Shown here one piece after another: positions 24,897 through 32,660 of a stretch of DNA of 64,000 nucleotides; position 1 is the stretch's first letter; every line of letters begins with the position of its first letter. The stretch comes from Erysipelotrichaceae bacterium (GTDB lineage: Bacteria; Bacillota_I; Bacilli_A; Erysipelotrichales; Erysipelotrichaceae). The notes beneath the pieces were generated by a model. The model saw only the letters and a list, made by a program, of their open reading frames with translations, did no database searches and had not been told where the DNA came from. Location of the stretch: NCBI GenBank assembly GCA_030525525.1, contig JAUNEN010000010.1:1-64000 (forward strand), in the 5' to 3' direction. The position numbers were made by a program, and so were the translations under genes.

Positions 24897-25220
24897 ATGA
24901 GCGAAAAAAACAATAAAAAGGATATTGAATCCATGAGCGATCATGAACTGCTTGCAGAACTGTTGCGTGTCAGCAAAAGAAAACAGACAGCTGCCACATT
25001 GCTCAGCCTTCTGGCAGTCGTTGTTTCAGTTTCGGTTCTCATCGCAATGGTTGTTCTGATTCCAAGATTCATGGCATCGATGGAACAGATCACACTGCTT
25101 GCCGAACAGGGCAGTGCATCTCTTGAAGACCTCAACAAAATTGATTTCGATACACTGAATCAGGGAATCCAGGATTTCTCTTCGATCGCTGCGAAACTCG
25201 CCAAATGGTTCGGTAAATGA
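24897..25220 (+). CDS. Small single-pass membrane protein
   Basis: 107 residues from the ATG at 24897 (CGGAG upstream). A charged N-terminus (SEKNNKKDIESMSDHELLAELLRVSKRKQ) leads into one membrane helix (AATLLSLLAVVVSVSVLIAMVVLI), and an amphipathic helical tail follows. The pattern resembles small bacterial membrane proteins related to methyl-accepting or divisome-type adaptors, but I cannot assign a family. It is monocistronic with a terminator. Confidence 0.6.
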   Translation: MSEKNNKKDIESMSDHELLAELLRVSKRKQTAATLLSLLAVVVSVSVLIAMVVLIPRFMASMEQITLLAEQGSASLEDLNKIDFDTLNQGIQDFSSIAAKLAKWFGK

Positions 25221-25223
25221 AAA

Positions 25224-25247
25224 CAAGGCATACCGCCTTGCTTTTTC
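25224..25247 (+). terminator. Rho-independent terminator
   Basis: A CAAGGC / GCCTTG hairpin followed by TTTTTC, directly after the small membrane protein gene. Confidence 0.75.
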
Positions 25248-26133
25248 ATTTATAGTCAAATCCGCTCGGTTCATTCAGAGGCTGATCGAGAATTTCCGGA
25301 TGTTCGAAAATATGACGGATCAGCTTGAGGCTTCTTGCAAAATAGAAACCGTCCGCAATTCTTTCATCAAGGGTTGCACCGATATCGACGCAATCCCTGA
25401 TTTCCTTATGTCCGTCCGGCATCAAAATCTCTTCCTTGTGGAGTGTTCCGATCGTGATCATGATCGAGCAGGTACCGTAGTTGTTGAGATGATGGTAGAC
25501 TGCCGGGCATTTGATGGAACCGAGATTCGAAACAAGAATCGTCGAATAGTTCGGATCGCCTGCAGTAATGAAGTCGGGATTCTTTCCCCAGAAATCCAGA
25601 TAGCGGATTAAACGCACACTTCCCGCCAGCAGGGGACGGGGCAATGCCGCAAATTTATCAAGCAGCTCATCGACGCCGCCGGTTGCGTGTTCGCTTTTTC
25701 TCGCTTCTGCAACATCGCCGACAATCTTCGCAGAAATCTCATTGACAGTATCGGTTTCCTTGGGCACCAAGAACATCAGTGTTTCTTCGGCACCGTCCGC
25801 AAATCTGCGCTTGGCGACAAAAGACAGTGAAATCTCATTGCGTTCATAAATCCGGTATCCCTGGATGAAGCGGTTCATCAAGGGTCTTTCATAAACCATT
25901 CTGGCAAGTGCGGCGATGAAGCAATGGAAGATCGTCATCTTTCCTTCTTCCCTGCCTTCATTCTTTTTGGCAAGATATTCAACCAGTGCGGTCGCATCGA
26001 TTGTATCGTTGAGATAAACTTCGGCTTCAGTCCTTTTCGGCATTAATGCCGTCATGACTGTCTGCAGTCCCGGAGCGCTGACTTTCTTTCCGTCTTTTCT
26101 GTCGCCCCATTTTACCTTAGTCGCGTTTTTCAT
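25246..26133 (-). CDS. Lipoyl-less 2-oxoacid dehydrogenase E2-like acyltransferase
   Basis: 295 residues that match only the catalytic (CAT-like) domain of 2-oxoacid dehydrogenase E2 subunits. The middle carries VSNLGSIKC, and the end carries the block that normally reads DHRVVDG. Here it reads DERIADG, with Glu257 in place of the catalytic histidine. No lipoyl or E1/E3-binding domain is present, and no dehydrogenase subunits are nearby. The fold is therefore clear, but normal acyl transfer to lipoamide is doubtful. It may be a divergent acyltransferase or a non-catalytic relative. GAGGAG precedes the ATG. Confidence 0.8.
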   Translation of the reverse strand: MKNATKVKWGDRKDGKKVSAPGLQTVMTALMPKRTEAEVYLNDTIDATALVEYLAKKNEGREEGKMTIFHCFIAALARMVYERPLMNRFIQGYRIYERNEISLSFVAKRRFADGAEETLMFLVPKETDTVNEISAKIVGDVAEARKSEHATGGVDELLDKFAALPRPLLAGSVRLIRYLDFWGKNPDFITAGDPNYSTILVSNLGSIKCPAVYHHLNNYGTCSIMITIGTLHKEEILMPDGHKEIRDCVDIGATLDERIADGFYFARSLKLIRHIFEHPEILDQPLNEPSGFDYK

Positions 26134-26198
26134 GGATTCTCCTCAGATTCAAACAGCCCAACTGTTCATGTTTCATTCTTTACATCAGCAGTTCTTTT

Positions 26199-26315
26199 TT
26201 AGACTGCCTGTGTCATTATAACATCACATATGAAAAAAACTGCATACGGATATGACCATATGCAGCTGATGATAACCGGCGTATATGCCGCACGGATGCG
26301 GTCATATACACTCAT
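26199..26315 (-). CDS. Candidate 38-residue hydrophobic small protein / structured leader
   Basis: A perfect AAGGAGG lies five bases before an ATG at 26315, with a second ATG directly before it. It opens a 38-codon frame, MSVYDRIRAAYTPVIISC..., with a hydrophobic middle. Its coding sequence contains two strong inverted repeats (GTATATG...ATATAC and CTGCATA...TATGCAG). The 325-bp gap 26134-26458 otherwise shows nothing I recognise. It could be a small membrane protein or a regulatory leader for the E2-like gene downstream. Confidence 0.45.
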   Translation of the reverse strand: MSVYDRIRAAYTPVIISCIWSYPYAVFFICDVIMTQAV

Positions 26316-26458
26316 CATTGCCTCCTTCCAAAAGAGAAAAATCGCCGGATGGCTAAGACATCCTTTCTGATTTATTTTCAATGATGAACAAACAGTACGG
26401 GAAATGCACCCGTCTTTCGTTAACTTGATTATGCGTCATGCAAAAAGCAAAATCAAGA

Positions 26459-27796
26459 TCACACATTCAGTCTTGTAACGGAGTCTTCGCTGATGGCATC
26501 GGTTGTGCCGTCTTCCGAAATCACGATTGCGATCAGCTTCTGACCGAGAGCATTTCTCCGCTTGATATAGTTCAGAGATGAATTGAACCTTGCCCCGCGG
26601 GCAACACTTCCTTTGGCGGCGTCTCCGTCAAGAATTGCGCCGATGCAGCAGCAGCTGCATTTTGTATCGACAAGCAGCGCTCCGTCGATTGAGACAAAGG
26701 ACGGCAGAATGTCACGGTGATGATCCAGTGACAGCGGATCGATACCGATTCCTACCCTCGCCTCGGTCAGACGTTCTGTTTCATCCATGATATCTTTCGT
26801 TTTGCCGAAAATCAGAATCGTTCCGAATTTCTGACGGGAAGCTTCAATGATCAGTGATGCAATCCGTGAAATTTCAACCGGTGAAATCTTCGGATCGATC
26901 TCCCTGATCAGATCTGATATATCAATGTCAGGTTTATGATCGCTCACCATGTGATAGCGTGCATTGTAATAGGACAGCTTATGCATTCCTTCATATGCGA
27001 TCCGCCATGAGAGGTGCCCTCTGATTTTGATTTCGCATTCATTGGGGAATACATGCTTGTCACTTAGGCCGCGTATTTTTCCGTTTTCATCCACAACCAG
27101 CGCCAGCTTTTCATTGGAAAGCTCAAGAAGCTTTCTGATCTGCCTGTGATTCTCAGAAGCAAACAGAATCGGTTCATTGAAGGCAACAGACAGCCCCTGC
27201 TTTGCGCTGCGTCTGGTGGAGCGGCTGGAAACTTTGGGAATAATGATACGGCAGTCGGCATAATGCTTTTCATAGGTTTCTGCCGACAGATTCATTAAGA
27301 AGTTGATATCGAGCTTGTAGAAGCCATAGAAGAATTCGACCACGCCTCCCGATATGATCAGATCGTACATATGCGAGATATTCACCCTTCTGATTCCGTA
27401 GAAATACATCTGCTTATAGACTTCTTCATAGAAGGCACGGGTGATGAACTGAAGCGGCGTAATCCCGCTGCCGCAGTAATCAAAAATCACAAAGACATTG
27501 TCCTGATACCAGGTATAGGAGTTTTCAAAATTCGGAATTTCAGTGACATCAGTGATTGTCATTTCACTCACTTCACGGCTTCTGCGGCTGATTGTGGCAA
27601 TCTGATAGCCCTCTGAAAGGCCGCTCTCCTCATCGCGGGGAGTGAGTGAAAAATGAATGCGGAAGTCTGGTATTTCCCGCGGGTTGTCATAGAGATGTTT
27701 CAGAAGTGAATAATAAAGCTCGCGGATTCTCAGGAATGTATCTTCAATACTTCCGGAATCATTTTGGGCAAGCTCACGCCAATAGCTGCTTTCCAT
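26459..27796 (-). CDS. Diadenylate cyclase (DisA_N)-domain-like protein
   Basis: 445 residues from an ATG with GAGGAAAG upstream. The last ~80 residues carry a DisA_N/DAC-type signature: SIDGALLVD (the DGA motif), a glycine-rich GAILDGDAAKGSVARGARFNSSL, and IAIVISEDGTTD. In c-di-AMP synthases the second motif is RHR within GTRHR. Here the matching place reads RGARFN, so activity or product may differ. The first ~350 residues form a large N-terminal region that I do not recognise in detail. It recalls the DACN-type sensor domains found fused to such cyclases. No membrane helix is visible, so a cytoplasmic nucleotide-signalling role is likely but unproven. Confidence 0.75.
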   Translation of the reverse strand: MESSYWRELAQNDSGSIEDTFLRIRELYYSLLKHLYDNPREIPDFRIHFSLTPRDEESGLSEGYQIATISRRSREVSEMTITDVTEIPNFENSYTWYQDNVFVIFDYCGSGITPLQFITRAFYEEVYKQMYFYGIRRVNISHMYDLIISGGVVEFFYGFYKLDINFLMNLSAETYEKHYADCRIIIPKVSSRSTRRSAKQGLSVAFNEPILFASENHRQIRKLLELSNEKLALVVDENGKIRGLSDKHVFPNECEIKIRGHLSWRIAYEGMHKLSYYNARYHMVSDHKPDIDISDLIREIDPKISPVEISRIASLIIEASRQKFGTILIFGKTKDIMDETERLTEARVGIGIDPLSLDHHRDILPSFVSIDGALLVDTKCSCCCIGAILDGDAAKGSVARGARFNSSLNYIKRRNALGQKLIAIVISEDGTTDAISEDSVTRLNV

Positions 27797-27847
27797 ATTG
27801 CTCTTTCCTCACATATCCATTATATGCAAAAACATGCGTTTTGAAAA

Positions 27848-27877
27848 AGCGCACCTCCCGTAACGGAAAGTGCGTTT
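27848..27877 (-). terminator. Rho-independent terminator
   Basis: An ACGCAC...CCG / CGG...GTGCG hairpin with a CTTTTTC tail on the minus strand, after the DAHP synthase gene. Confidence 0.75.
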
Positions 27878-27888
27878 CATCATTTCTT

Positions 27889-28929
27889 TCACATTTCAAC
27901 AAGATCAGCCAGTTCATAAACCAGCTTTTCCGTCTTCTCCCAGCCCAGGCACGGATCCGTGATCGACTGTCCGTAGCAGCTGCCGCCGGGCTGCTGTGAT
28001 CCGTCAACCAGATAGCTTTCAATCATCAGTCCCTTGACAAGTCTGTTGACTTCGCCTGAAACATGGCAGCTGTGCATGATGTCCTTGGCGATGCGGATCT
28101 GCTCATTGAATTTCTTACCGGAATTCGCATGGTTGCAGTCAACGATGACACCGGGATTGGCAAGATCTGTCGCTGCATATGCATCGATCAGATGCCTTAA
28201 ATCTTCATAATGGTAATTCGGATGGGAAATGCCGAATTTATCAACATAACCTCTTAAGATTGCATGAGCGAACGGATTGCCGCTTGTTTCAACTTCCCAG
28301 CCTCTGTAAACAAACTTCTGTACAGACTGGGCAGCGATCATCGCATTCATCATGACGGAAATATCTCCGCCGGTCGGGTTCTTCATTCCAACCGGCGCAT
28401 TGATGCCGCTGGCAACCATGCGGTGCTGCTGATCTTCAACGCTTCTTGCACCGACTGCGACATATCCGAGCAGATCGGAAAGATAGGCATAGTTTTCCGG
28501 ATAGAGCATTTCATCCGCACTTGTAAAGCCTGACTGCTTCACAACATTGGTATGCAGCTGACGGATGGCAATGATGCCGGCAAGCATGTTTTCATCCTTC
28601 CTTGCATCGGGCTGGTGCAGCATTCCCTTGTAACCCGTTCCCTTTGTACGGGGTTTGTTGGTATAGACACGGGGAATCACATAAATACGGTCAGCTACCT
28701 TTTCCTGCAGCTTTGCAAGGCGTGAAATGTATTCGAGGACTGCATCCTCACGGTCGGCGGAACACGGGCCGATGACAAGAATCAGTCTGCCGTCCTCTCC
28801 GGAAAGGATCTTCTGAACTTCCTCATCCCGTCTCTTTTTGATCTGCTTTGTTTCCTCATCAATCGGAAACATCTCTTTCATACCTTCGGGAGTGGGGAGT
28901 TCATCGATCTGCTTCATTAAGATTTCCAT
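27889..28929 (-). CDS. 3-deoxy-7-phosphoheptulonate (DAHP) synthase
   Basis: 346 residues from the ATG at 28929 with AAGGA upstream. It is a class-I AroF/G/H-type enzyme: IGPCSADRE near residue 72, PRVYTNKPRTKGTGYKG (PEP/E4P site), GARSVEDQQHRMVASGI and VDCNHANSGK all match. It condenses PEP with erythrose 4-phosphate at the entry to aromatic amino acid synthesis. Residues equivalent to the feedback-inhibition N-terminus are present. The gene stands alone. A striking nested dyad in its leader (28939-28977) may control translation. Confidence 0.93.
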   Translation of the reverse strand: MEILMKQIDELPTPEGMKEMFPIDEETKQIKKRRDEEVQKILSGEDGRLILVIGPCSADREDAVLEYISRLAKLQEKVADRIYVIPRVYTNKPRTKGTGYKGMLHQPDARKDENMLAGIIAIRQLHTNVVKQSGFTSADEMLYPENYAYLSDLLGYVAVGARSVEDQQHRMVASGINAPVGMKNPTGGDISVMMNAMIAAQSVQKFVYRGWEVETSGNPFAHAILRGYVDKFGISHPNYHYEDLRHLIDAYAATDLANPGVIVDCNHANSGKKFNEQIRIAKDIMHSCHVSGEVNRLVKGLMIESYLVDGSQQPGGSCYGQSITDPCLGWEKTEKLVYELADLVEM

Positions 28930-28938
28930 TTTGAATCC

Positions 28939-28977
28939 TTCTTTCTGAAAAGTAACGTTACTCTCTTTCAGAAAGAA
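28939..28977 (-). promoter_or_regulatory. Nested dyad in the DAHP synthase leader
   Basis: A 12-bp inverted repeat (TTCTTTCTGAAA / TTTCAGAAAGAA) flanks a second perfect palindrome, AGTAACGTTACT. The stem ends at the Shine-Dalgarno of the gene, so it could sequester it. It could also be an operator. Confidence 0.55.
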
Positions 28978-28989
28978 TTTCAAGGGTTT

Positions 28990-30042
28990 TCATTCATGCA
29001 TGAAGAGATAATCTTTGACAAAGTCCCTGACAAGATCAGCCGGAACGATAAATGACAGATTTTCATCCTGAACCGATACTGCCGAAGCGATTCCTGCCAC
29101 TTCGCCATACTGATTGAGTACCGGTGAACCTGAAATTCCTTCTTTCAGTGCCATCTGCACCGGCATATAGGAAACTCCTTTCTCAAAATGAATCACACCG
29201 CCGAGCGAAGTTCCGCTTAACACAGTCAGCTTCTGATCGCCCGGATAGCCAACCGCATAGAGCACATCATCCTTTAAGGGATTGACTTCGGAAATCTTCA
29301 GAACTGCATTTGTTGAAGTATTGATCTTCAGCAGAGCAATATCTTCCTGTTCGGATACAGCGATCACTTCTGCTTCATATCTGTTTTCGCGATACATCAC
29401 ATAATAGCTGACCGCCGCATGATCAACGACATGGGCGTTGGTCACAATATATCCGTCTTCATCAATCACAAAGCCGCACCCGCGCCATGCATCTTCATTC
29501 ATGGAGCTTAGGGAATAAACCCTGACAACCGACTTCCTGACGTGCTCGCTGATTTCTTCTTTCTCGATGATCTTTTCTTCTTCATGATTCATCGTAAATG
29601 AAACAGCCCGCCATAAAAGAACAGCTGCCAGCAGCGCACAGATCACAAAACAGATGATTCCGAAAATCTTTGAGCCTTTTGTTTCTTTCTGCTCTTTGCG
29701 GAAGATATCACTCTGCCTTTCGGCAATCATCTTTCTTAATGTTTCAAAGCTGACAGTATTTGCGTCAATCACGCCGGTATGACTTTTGAGTTCAGGATTT
29801 TCTGATGCATGGATCAGAACAACCGGAATATCCCGGCTCAGTGCCGTATTCAGAAATGAAGAGATTTCTTCATCGCCGCTTATTTTTTCATCTGCCATGC
29901 ATAACACGGCGTCCGCTCTTAAAAGAAGCTGTTCCGTTTTTGCTTTTGCAAAAACAAAGCCTTCTTTTTCAAATATGTTCTGATAGAAGCGAAAATCAGC
30001 TTCATCTTCCTTCAGATATAAGGGAAATAAAATTTTTCTCAT
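28990..30042 (-). CDS. Membrane trypsin-like (S1C) protease with TIR-like N-terminus
   Basis: 350 residues. Residues 1-~115 form an alpha/beta domain (ILFPLYLKEDEADFRFY..., ADAVLCMADEKISGDEEISSFL, IPVVLIH) that resembles a TIR or TIR-like fold. Residues 126-146 form one membrane helix (IFGIICFVICALLAAVLLWRA). A trypsin-like domain follows with the full triad: H204 in TNAHVV, D234 in EDIALLKI and S306 in GISGSPVLN. By topology the N-terminal domain is cytoplasmic and the protease is outside. There is no PDZ domain. It resembles HtrA-type sensors in layout, but with a signalling-type domain instead. The start has no strong ribosome site. Confidence 0.8.
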   Translation of the reverse strand: MRKILFPLYLKEDEADFRFYQNIFEKEGFVFAKAKTEQLLLRADAVLCMADEKISGDEEISSFLNTALSRDIPVVLIHASENPELKSHTGVIDANTVSFETLRKMIAERQSDIFRKEQKETKGSKIFGIICFVICALLAAVLLWRAVSFTMNHEEEKIIEKEEISEHVRKSVVRVYSLSSMNEDAWRGCGFVIDEDGYIVTNAHVVDHAAVSYYVMYRENRYEAEVIAVSEQEDIALLKINTSTNAVLKISEVNPLKDDVLYAVGYPGDQKLTVLSGTSLGGVIHFEKGVSYMPVQMALKEGISGSPVLNQYGEVAGIASAVSVQDENLSFIVPADLVRDFVKDYLFMHE

Positions 30043-30129
30043 GCGTCTATCTTACCACAGACGCTTTGATGTATCCCTTTACGCTTCAGTGTGCTAAAAT
30101 CTTAAACATAAAAAAATGAGGACAATCAT

Positions 30130-30924
30130 ATGACTTCCAAGAAACACAGGATCGTGATCAAAGTCGGCACATCCACCCTGACAAACGAAAACGGAAACTC
30201 AAATCTCAGAAGAATCGAGCTTCTTTCCAGAGTGCTCAGCGACATCCAGAATATGGGCAATGAAGTAATACTCGTATCCTCCGGCGCCATCGCTGTGGGA
30301 GCCAACAAGCTTCACCTTCCCGGCAAGCCGAAAGAAATGCGCATGAAGCAGGCAGCGGCCGCTGTCGGTCAGTGTGAAAACATGTTTTTATATGACAAGT
30401 TCTTCGGAGAATACGGCAAGACGGTTGCCCAGATTCTTCTCAATGCCGAAGACATCCGCCAGGAAGTCAAAAAGGAGAATCTCGCCAATACGTTCGAATC
30501 GCTTCTTGAACTGGGCGTCATTCCGATCGTCAATGAAAATGACTCGGTCAGCTACACCGAAATCGAATCGGAAGAAAAGCTGTTCGGCGACAACGACATG
30601 CTGTCGGCGGTTGTTGCCATTCTCTGCAGAGCGGACAGACTCGTGATTCTTTCCGACATCGACGGCTTCTATGACCGCGATCCAAGACTCTACAAGAATG
30701 CAAACCTGATCAGACAGATTGATGAAATCACCGATGAAACCTATGAGCTTGCCGGCGGAGCGGGCAGCCGCAGAGGCACCGGCGGTATGCGCACAAAGCT
30801 GCAGGCGGCAGACCTTGCCACAGCCCAGCATATCGACACATGGGTGCTCAACGGTTCCGATCCTGTCATCTTATACAAGCTGATGGATGGCGAACCGGTG
30901 GGAACACTGTTCAAGGCAAAGTAA
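30130..30924 (+). CDS. proB: Glutamate 5-kinase (short form)
   Basis: 264 residues. The kinase core is complete: VIKVGTSTLTNENG, LVSSGAIAVG, PIVNENDSV, FGDNDMLSA, DIDGFYDRDPRL and GTGGMRTKLQAA. The C-terminal PUA domain of the usual ~367-residue enzyme is absent, as in other short ProB forms. It phosphorylates glutamate in the first step of proline synthesis. No proA lies beside it. TGAGGA precedes the ATG, and a terminator follows. It is cytoplasmic and probably monocistronic. Confidence 0.93.
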   Translation: MTSKKHRIVIKVGTSTLTNENGNSNLRRIELLSRVLSDIQNMGNEVILVSSGAIAVGANKLHLPGKPKEMRMKQAAAAVGQCENMFLYDKFFGEYGKTVAQILLNAEDIRQEVKKENLANTFESLLELGVIPIVNENDSVSYTEIESEEKLFGDNDMLSAVVAILCRADRLVILSDIDGFYDRDPRLYKNANLIRQIDEITDETYELAGGAGSRRGTGGMRTKLQAADLATAQHIDTWVLNGSDPVILYKLMDGEPVGTLFKAK

Positions 30925-30930
30925 ATTCAG

Positions 30931-30955
30931 GGAAGCTGAAATCAGCTTCCTTTTT
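30931..30955 (+). terminator. Rho-independent terminator
   Basis: A perfect GGAAGCTGA / TCAGCTTCC hairpin followed by TTTTT. Confidence 0.88.
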
Positions 30956-30980
30956 CAATTCCCGTTCATGTTCAGATCCA

Positions 30981-31027
30981 CAAAAAAGAGCTGTTGCTCT
31001 TCATAAAATTCAGAAGAAAAACAGCTC
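30981..31027 (-). terminator. Rho-independent terminator
   Basis: A GAGCTGTT / AACAGCTC stem with a TTTTTT tail on the minus strand, after the acidic repeat protein gene. Confidence 0.65.
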
Positions 31028-31042
31028 CTGTTTTTGTCAGTA

Positions 31043-31456
31043 TTATTCGACTTCTTCGTATTCAGCGGAAAGATCGGCGAACGGATCGTCCATCATTTCT
31101 TTTTTCAGTTCCTCTTCTGTCTTTTCTTCCGCTTCTTCAGCTTCCGCAGCAGTTTCTTCTTCTGCTGTTTCTTCTGCTTCTTCCTGAACTTCAGGGACTT
31201 CGACATCTTCATCCTGAGCAGCGATATCAGCGAACGGATCTTCCATCATCTCTTCTGCCAGGCTCTTTTCGGGAGCTTTCGAAATCTCTGATTCAACAAA
31301 TTCTGCATATTCCTGCGTAAAACGGCTGGCCGGCATTTCAGCATTCTTCAGATCTTCATCCGGTTCAAGAGTGCTGAATTCGATCTTTGTTTCTTCCACT
31401 GGTTGTACCTCTTCTTTGTCTTTTCTGCTGAACAGTTTTCTGATCCAATCAAACAT
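31043..31456 (-). CDS. Acidic protein with two MM-DPFAD motifs
   Basis: 137 residues, very acidic. It contains two near copies of one motif, EEMMEDPFADIAAQ and KEMMDDPFADLSAE, separated by a Glu/Ala-rich linker. The N-terminus is basic/amphipathic (MFDWIRKLFSRKDKEE) and could peripherally bind membrane. There is no signal peptide. The repeated DPFAD motif looks like a short binding site for a partner protein. I do not recognise the family. Base composition reflects the Glu-rich linker rather than obvious transfer. Confidence 0.6.
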   Translation of the reverse strand: MFDWIRKLFSRKDKEEVQPVEETKIEFSTLEPDEDLKNAEMPASRFTQEYAEFVESEISKAPEKSLAEEMMEDPFADIAAQDEDVEVPEVQEEAEETAEEETAAEAEEAEEKTEEELKKEMMDDPFADLSAEYEEVE

Positions 31457-31527
31457 GAGATTCTCCCCGTTTTTTTCTATATTATCTATAATTCTATTTT
31501 AGAAAATGAAGAGAATATTCACAAGGA

Positions 31528-32019
31528 TTATTGATTCTGAAGCGGTTCATATACTTTCCGCTCTGCTGCAATGCCCTCTTTTGTGATATCGAGAACCATA
31601 TAGGTCGGATACGGGAATGCGAAATCCTTCGGTCTGCGGATCGATCCCGGATTGAGGATATGAATTCCTTTGCACATGGAATCACATGACACATGTGTAT
31701 GTCCGAAGAATACGGCACTGCATTCATATTTTTTTGCGGCATTGGCAAGAGGCGTCAGATCTTCTCTGTCAAAAGGATTGAGATAGGCATGCCCGTGCAC
31801 AATCAATACACGGTTGCCTTCAAATTCCTCCACGCGTCCCCATGGATAATCGGGATCAAAATCGGTATTGCCTCTGACTGTGATGAAATCAGCGGCAGCT
31901 TCATATGGAATCTGCAGATCGCCGCAATGCACAAATGCATCGGCATCCTGATACATGATTCTGAGATCATCCAGGCACTTTCTGTCGCCATGGCTGTCGC
32001 TTACAAGTATGACCTTCAT
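31528..32019 (-). CDS. YfcE/MJ0936-type metallophosphoesterase
   Basis: 163 residues from the ATG at 32019 (AGGGGT upstream). The compact calcineurin-like fold shows DSHGD, HCGD, RGNTD, VHGH and FGHTH, all in family order. Such small phosphodiesterases hydrolyse model phosphodiesters and cyclic nucleotides in vitro; physiological substrates are largely unknown. The gene starts four bases after the stop of the preceding lipoprotein gene, so it is cotranscribed with it and with the MATE exporter. Confidence 0.88.
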   Translation of the reverse strand: MKVILVSDSHGDRKCLDDLRIMYQDADAFVHCGDLQIPYEAAADFITVRGNTDFDPDYPWGRVEEFEGNRVLIVHGHAYLNPFDREDLTPLANAAKKYECSAVFFGHTHVSCDSMCKGIHILNPGSIRRPKDFAFPYPTYMVLDITKEGIAAERKVYEPLQNQ

Positions 32020-32023
32020 CGGC

Positions 32024-32650
32024 TTACCCCTGCTCATCGATCAGATCCAGATCAATGATCTGGAAATTGGCACGATGCAGATAGAGAGCGCGTCCGTCCA
32101 CCATCAGCTTGGTGAACTTGGGCAGATCGGCAGGAATCGACCATGTGACCTTGCGGCCGCTGAATGCATAGATCGGTACGCCTGTCTGCGATTTGATAAT
32201 CACAACCACCGGCTTGCCGAATGCATTTTTGACTCTGTTGACAACGCCTGAAACAAGCGGTGTATCGGCAATGGAATCTGATTCGGAATTGATCTCCTTG
32301 ACTGAGAAGTCATAATCCGGCTGCAGTCCCTTTTCATAGAAAATGCATGTATCGCCGCATGTCAGCATCTGCGAGCCGTCAATATCAAGCGTGATGACTG
32401 AACTTAGTGTATTGATATATCCGGTTGAGTTTTCATCCGCGTTGTATGTTTCTTCCTGAACGACATTTCCCGATACATCGATTCTGTCGCCATGGGTTGT
32501 CAGCACCTTTGTGCCGTAGTTGTCAAATGTATCGATTGTATAGGTGTTTCCTGAAATATGACCGTTCCAGTCATTGACCTGCTGCGAAATGTTTCCGCAT
32601 CCGCAAAGCAGTCCCGCTGCCAGCAATCCTGCAAGAACTTTCTGTTTCAT
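32024..32650 (-). CDS. Lipoprotein of unknown function
   Basis: 208 residues. A lipoprotein signal (VLAGLLAAGLLCGC) gives an acylated cysteine near residue 18. The rest is beta-rich and includes NTYTIDTFDNYGTKVLTTHGDRIDVSGN and ITLDIDGSQMLTCGDTCIFYEKG. The pattern resembles DUF5052-type lipoproteins of Bacillota, but I am not certain. It sits between a MATE exporter and a phosphoesterase in one minus-strand run. Confidence 0.75.
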   Translation of the reverse strand: MKQKVLAGLLAAGLLCGCGNISQQVNDWNGHISGNTYTIDTFDNYGTKVLTTHGDRIDVSGNVVQEETYNADENSTGYINTLSSVITLDIDGSQMLTCGDTCIFYEKGLQPDYDFSVKEINSESDSIADTPLVSGVVNRVKNAFGKPVVVIIKSQTGVPIYAFSGRKVTWSIPADLPKFTKLMVDGRALYLHRANFQIIDLDLIDEQG

Positions 32651-32660
32651 ACATTTCCTC

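Noticed and set aside
26134-26458. Riboswitch or T-box in the longest open gap
   Set aside because: The gap has inverted repeats but no specifier, T-box or known riboswitch core that I can recognise.
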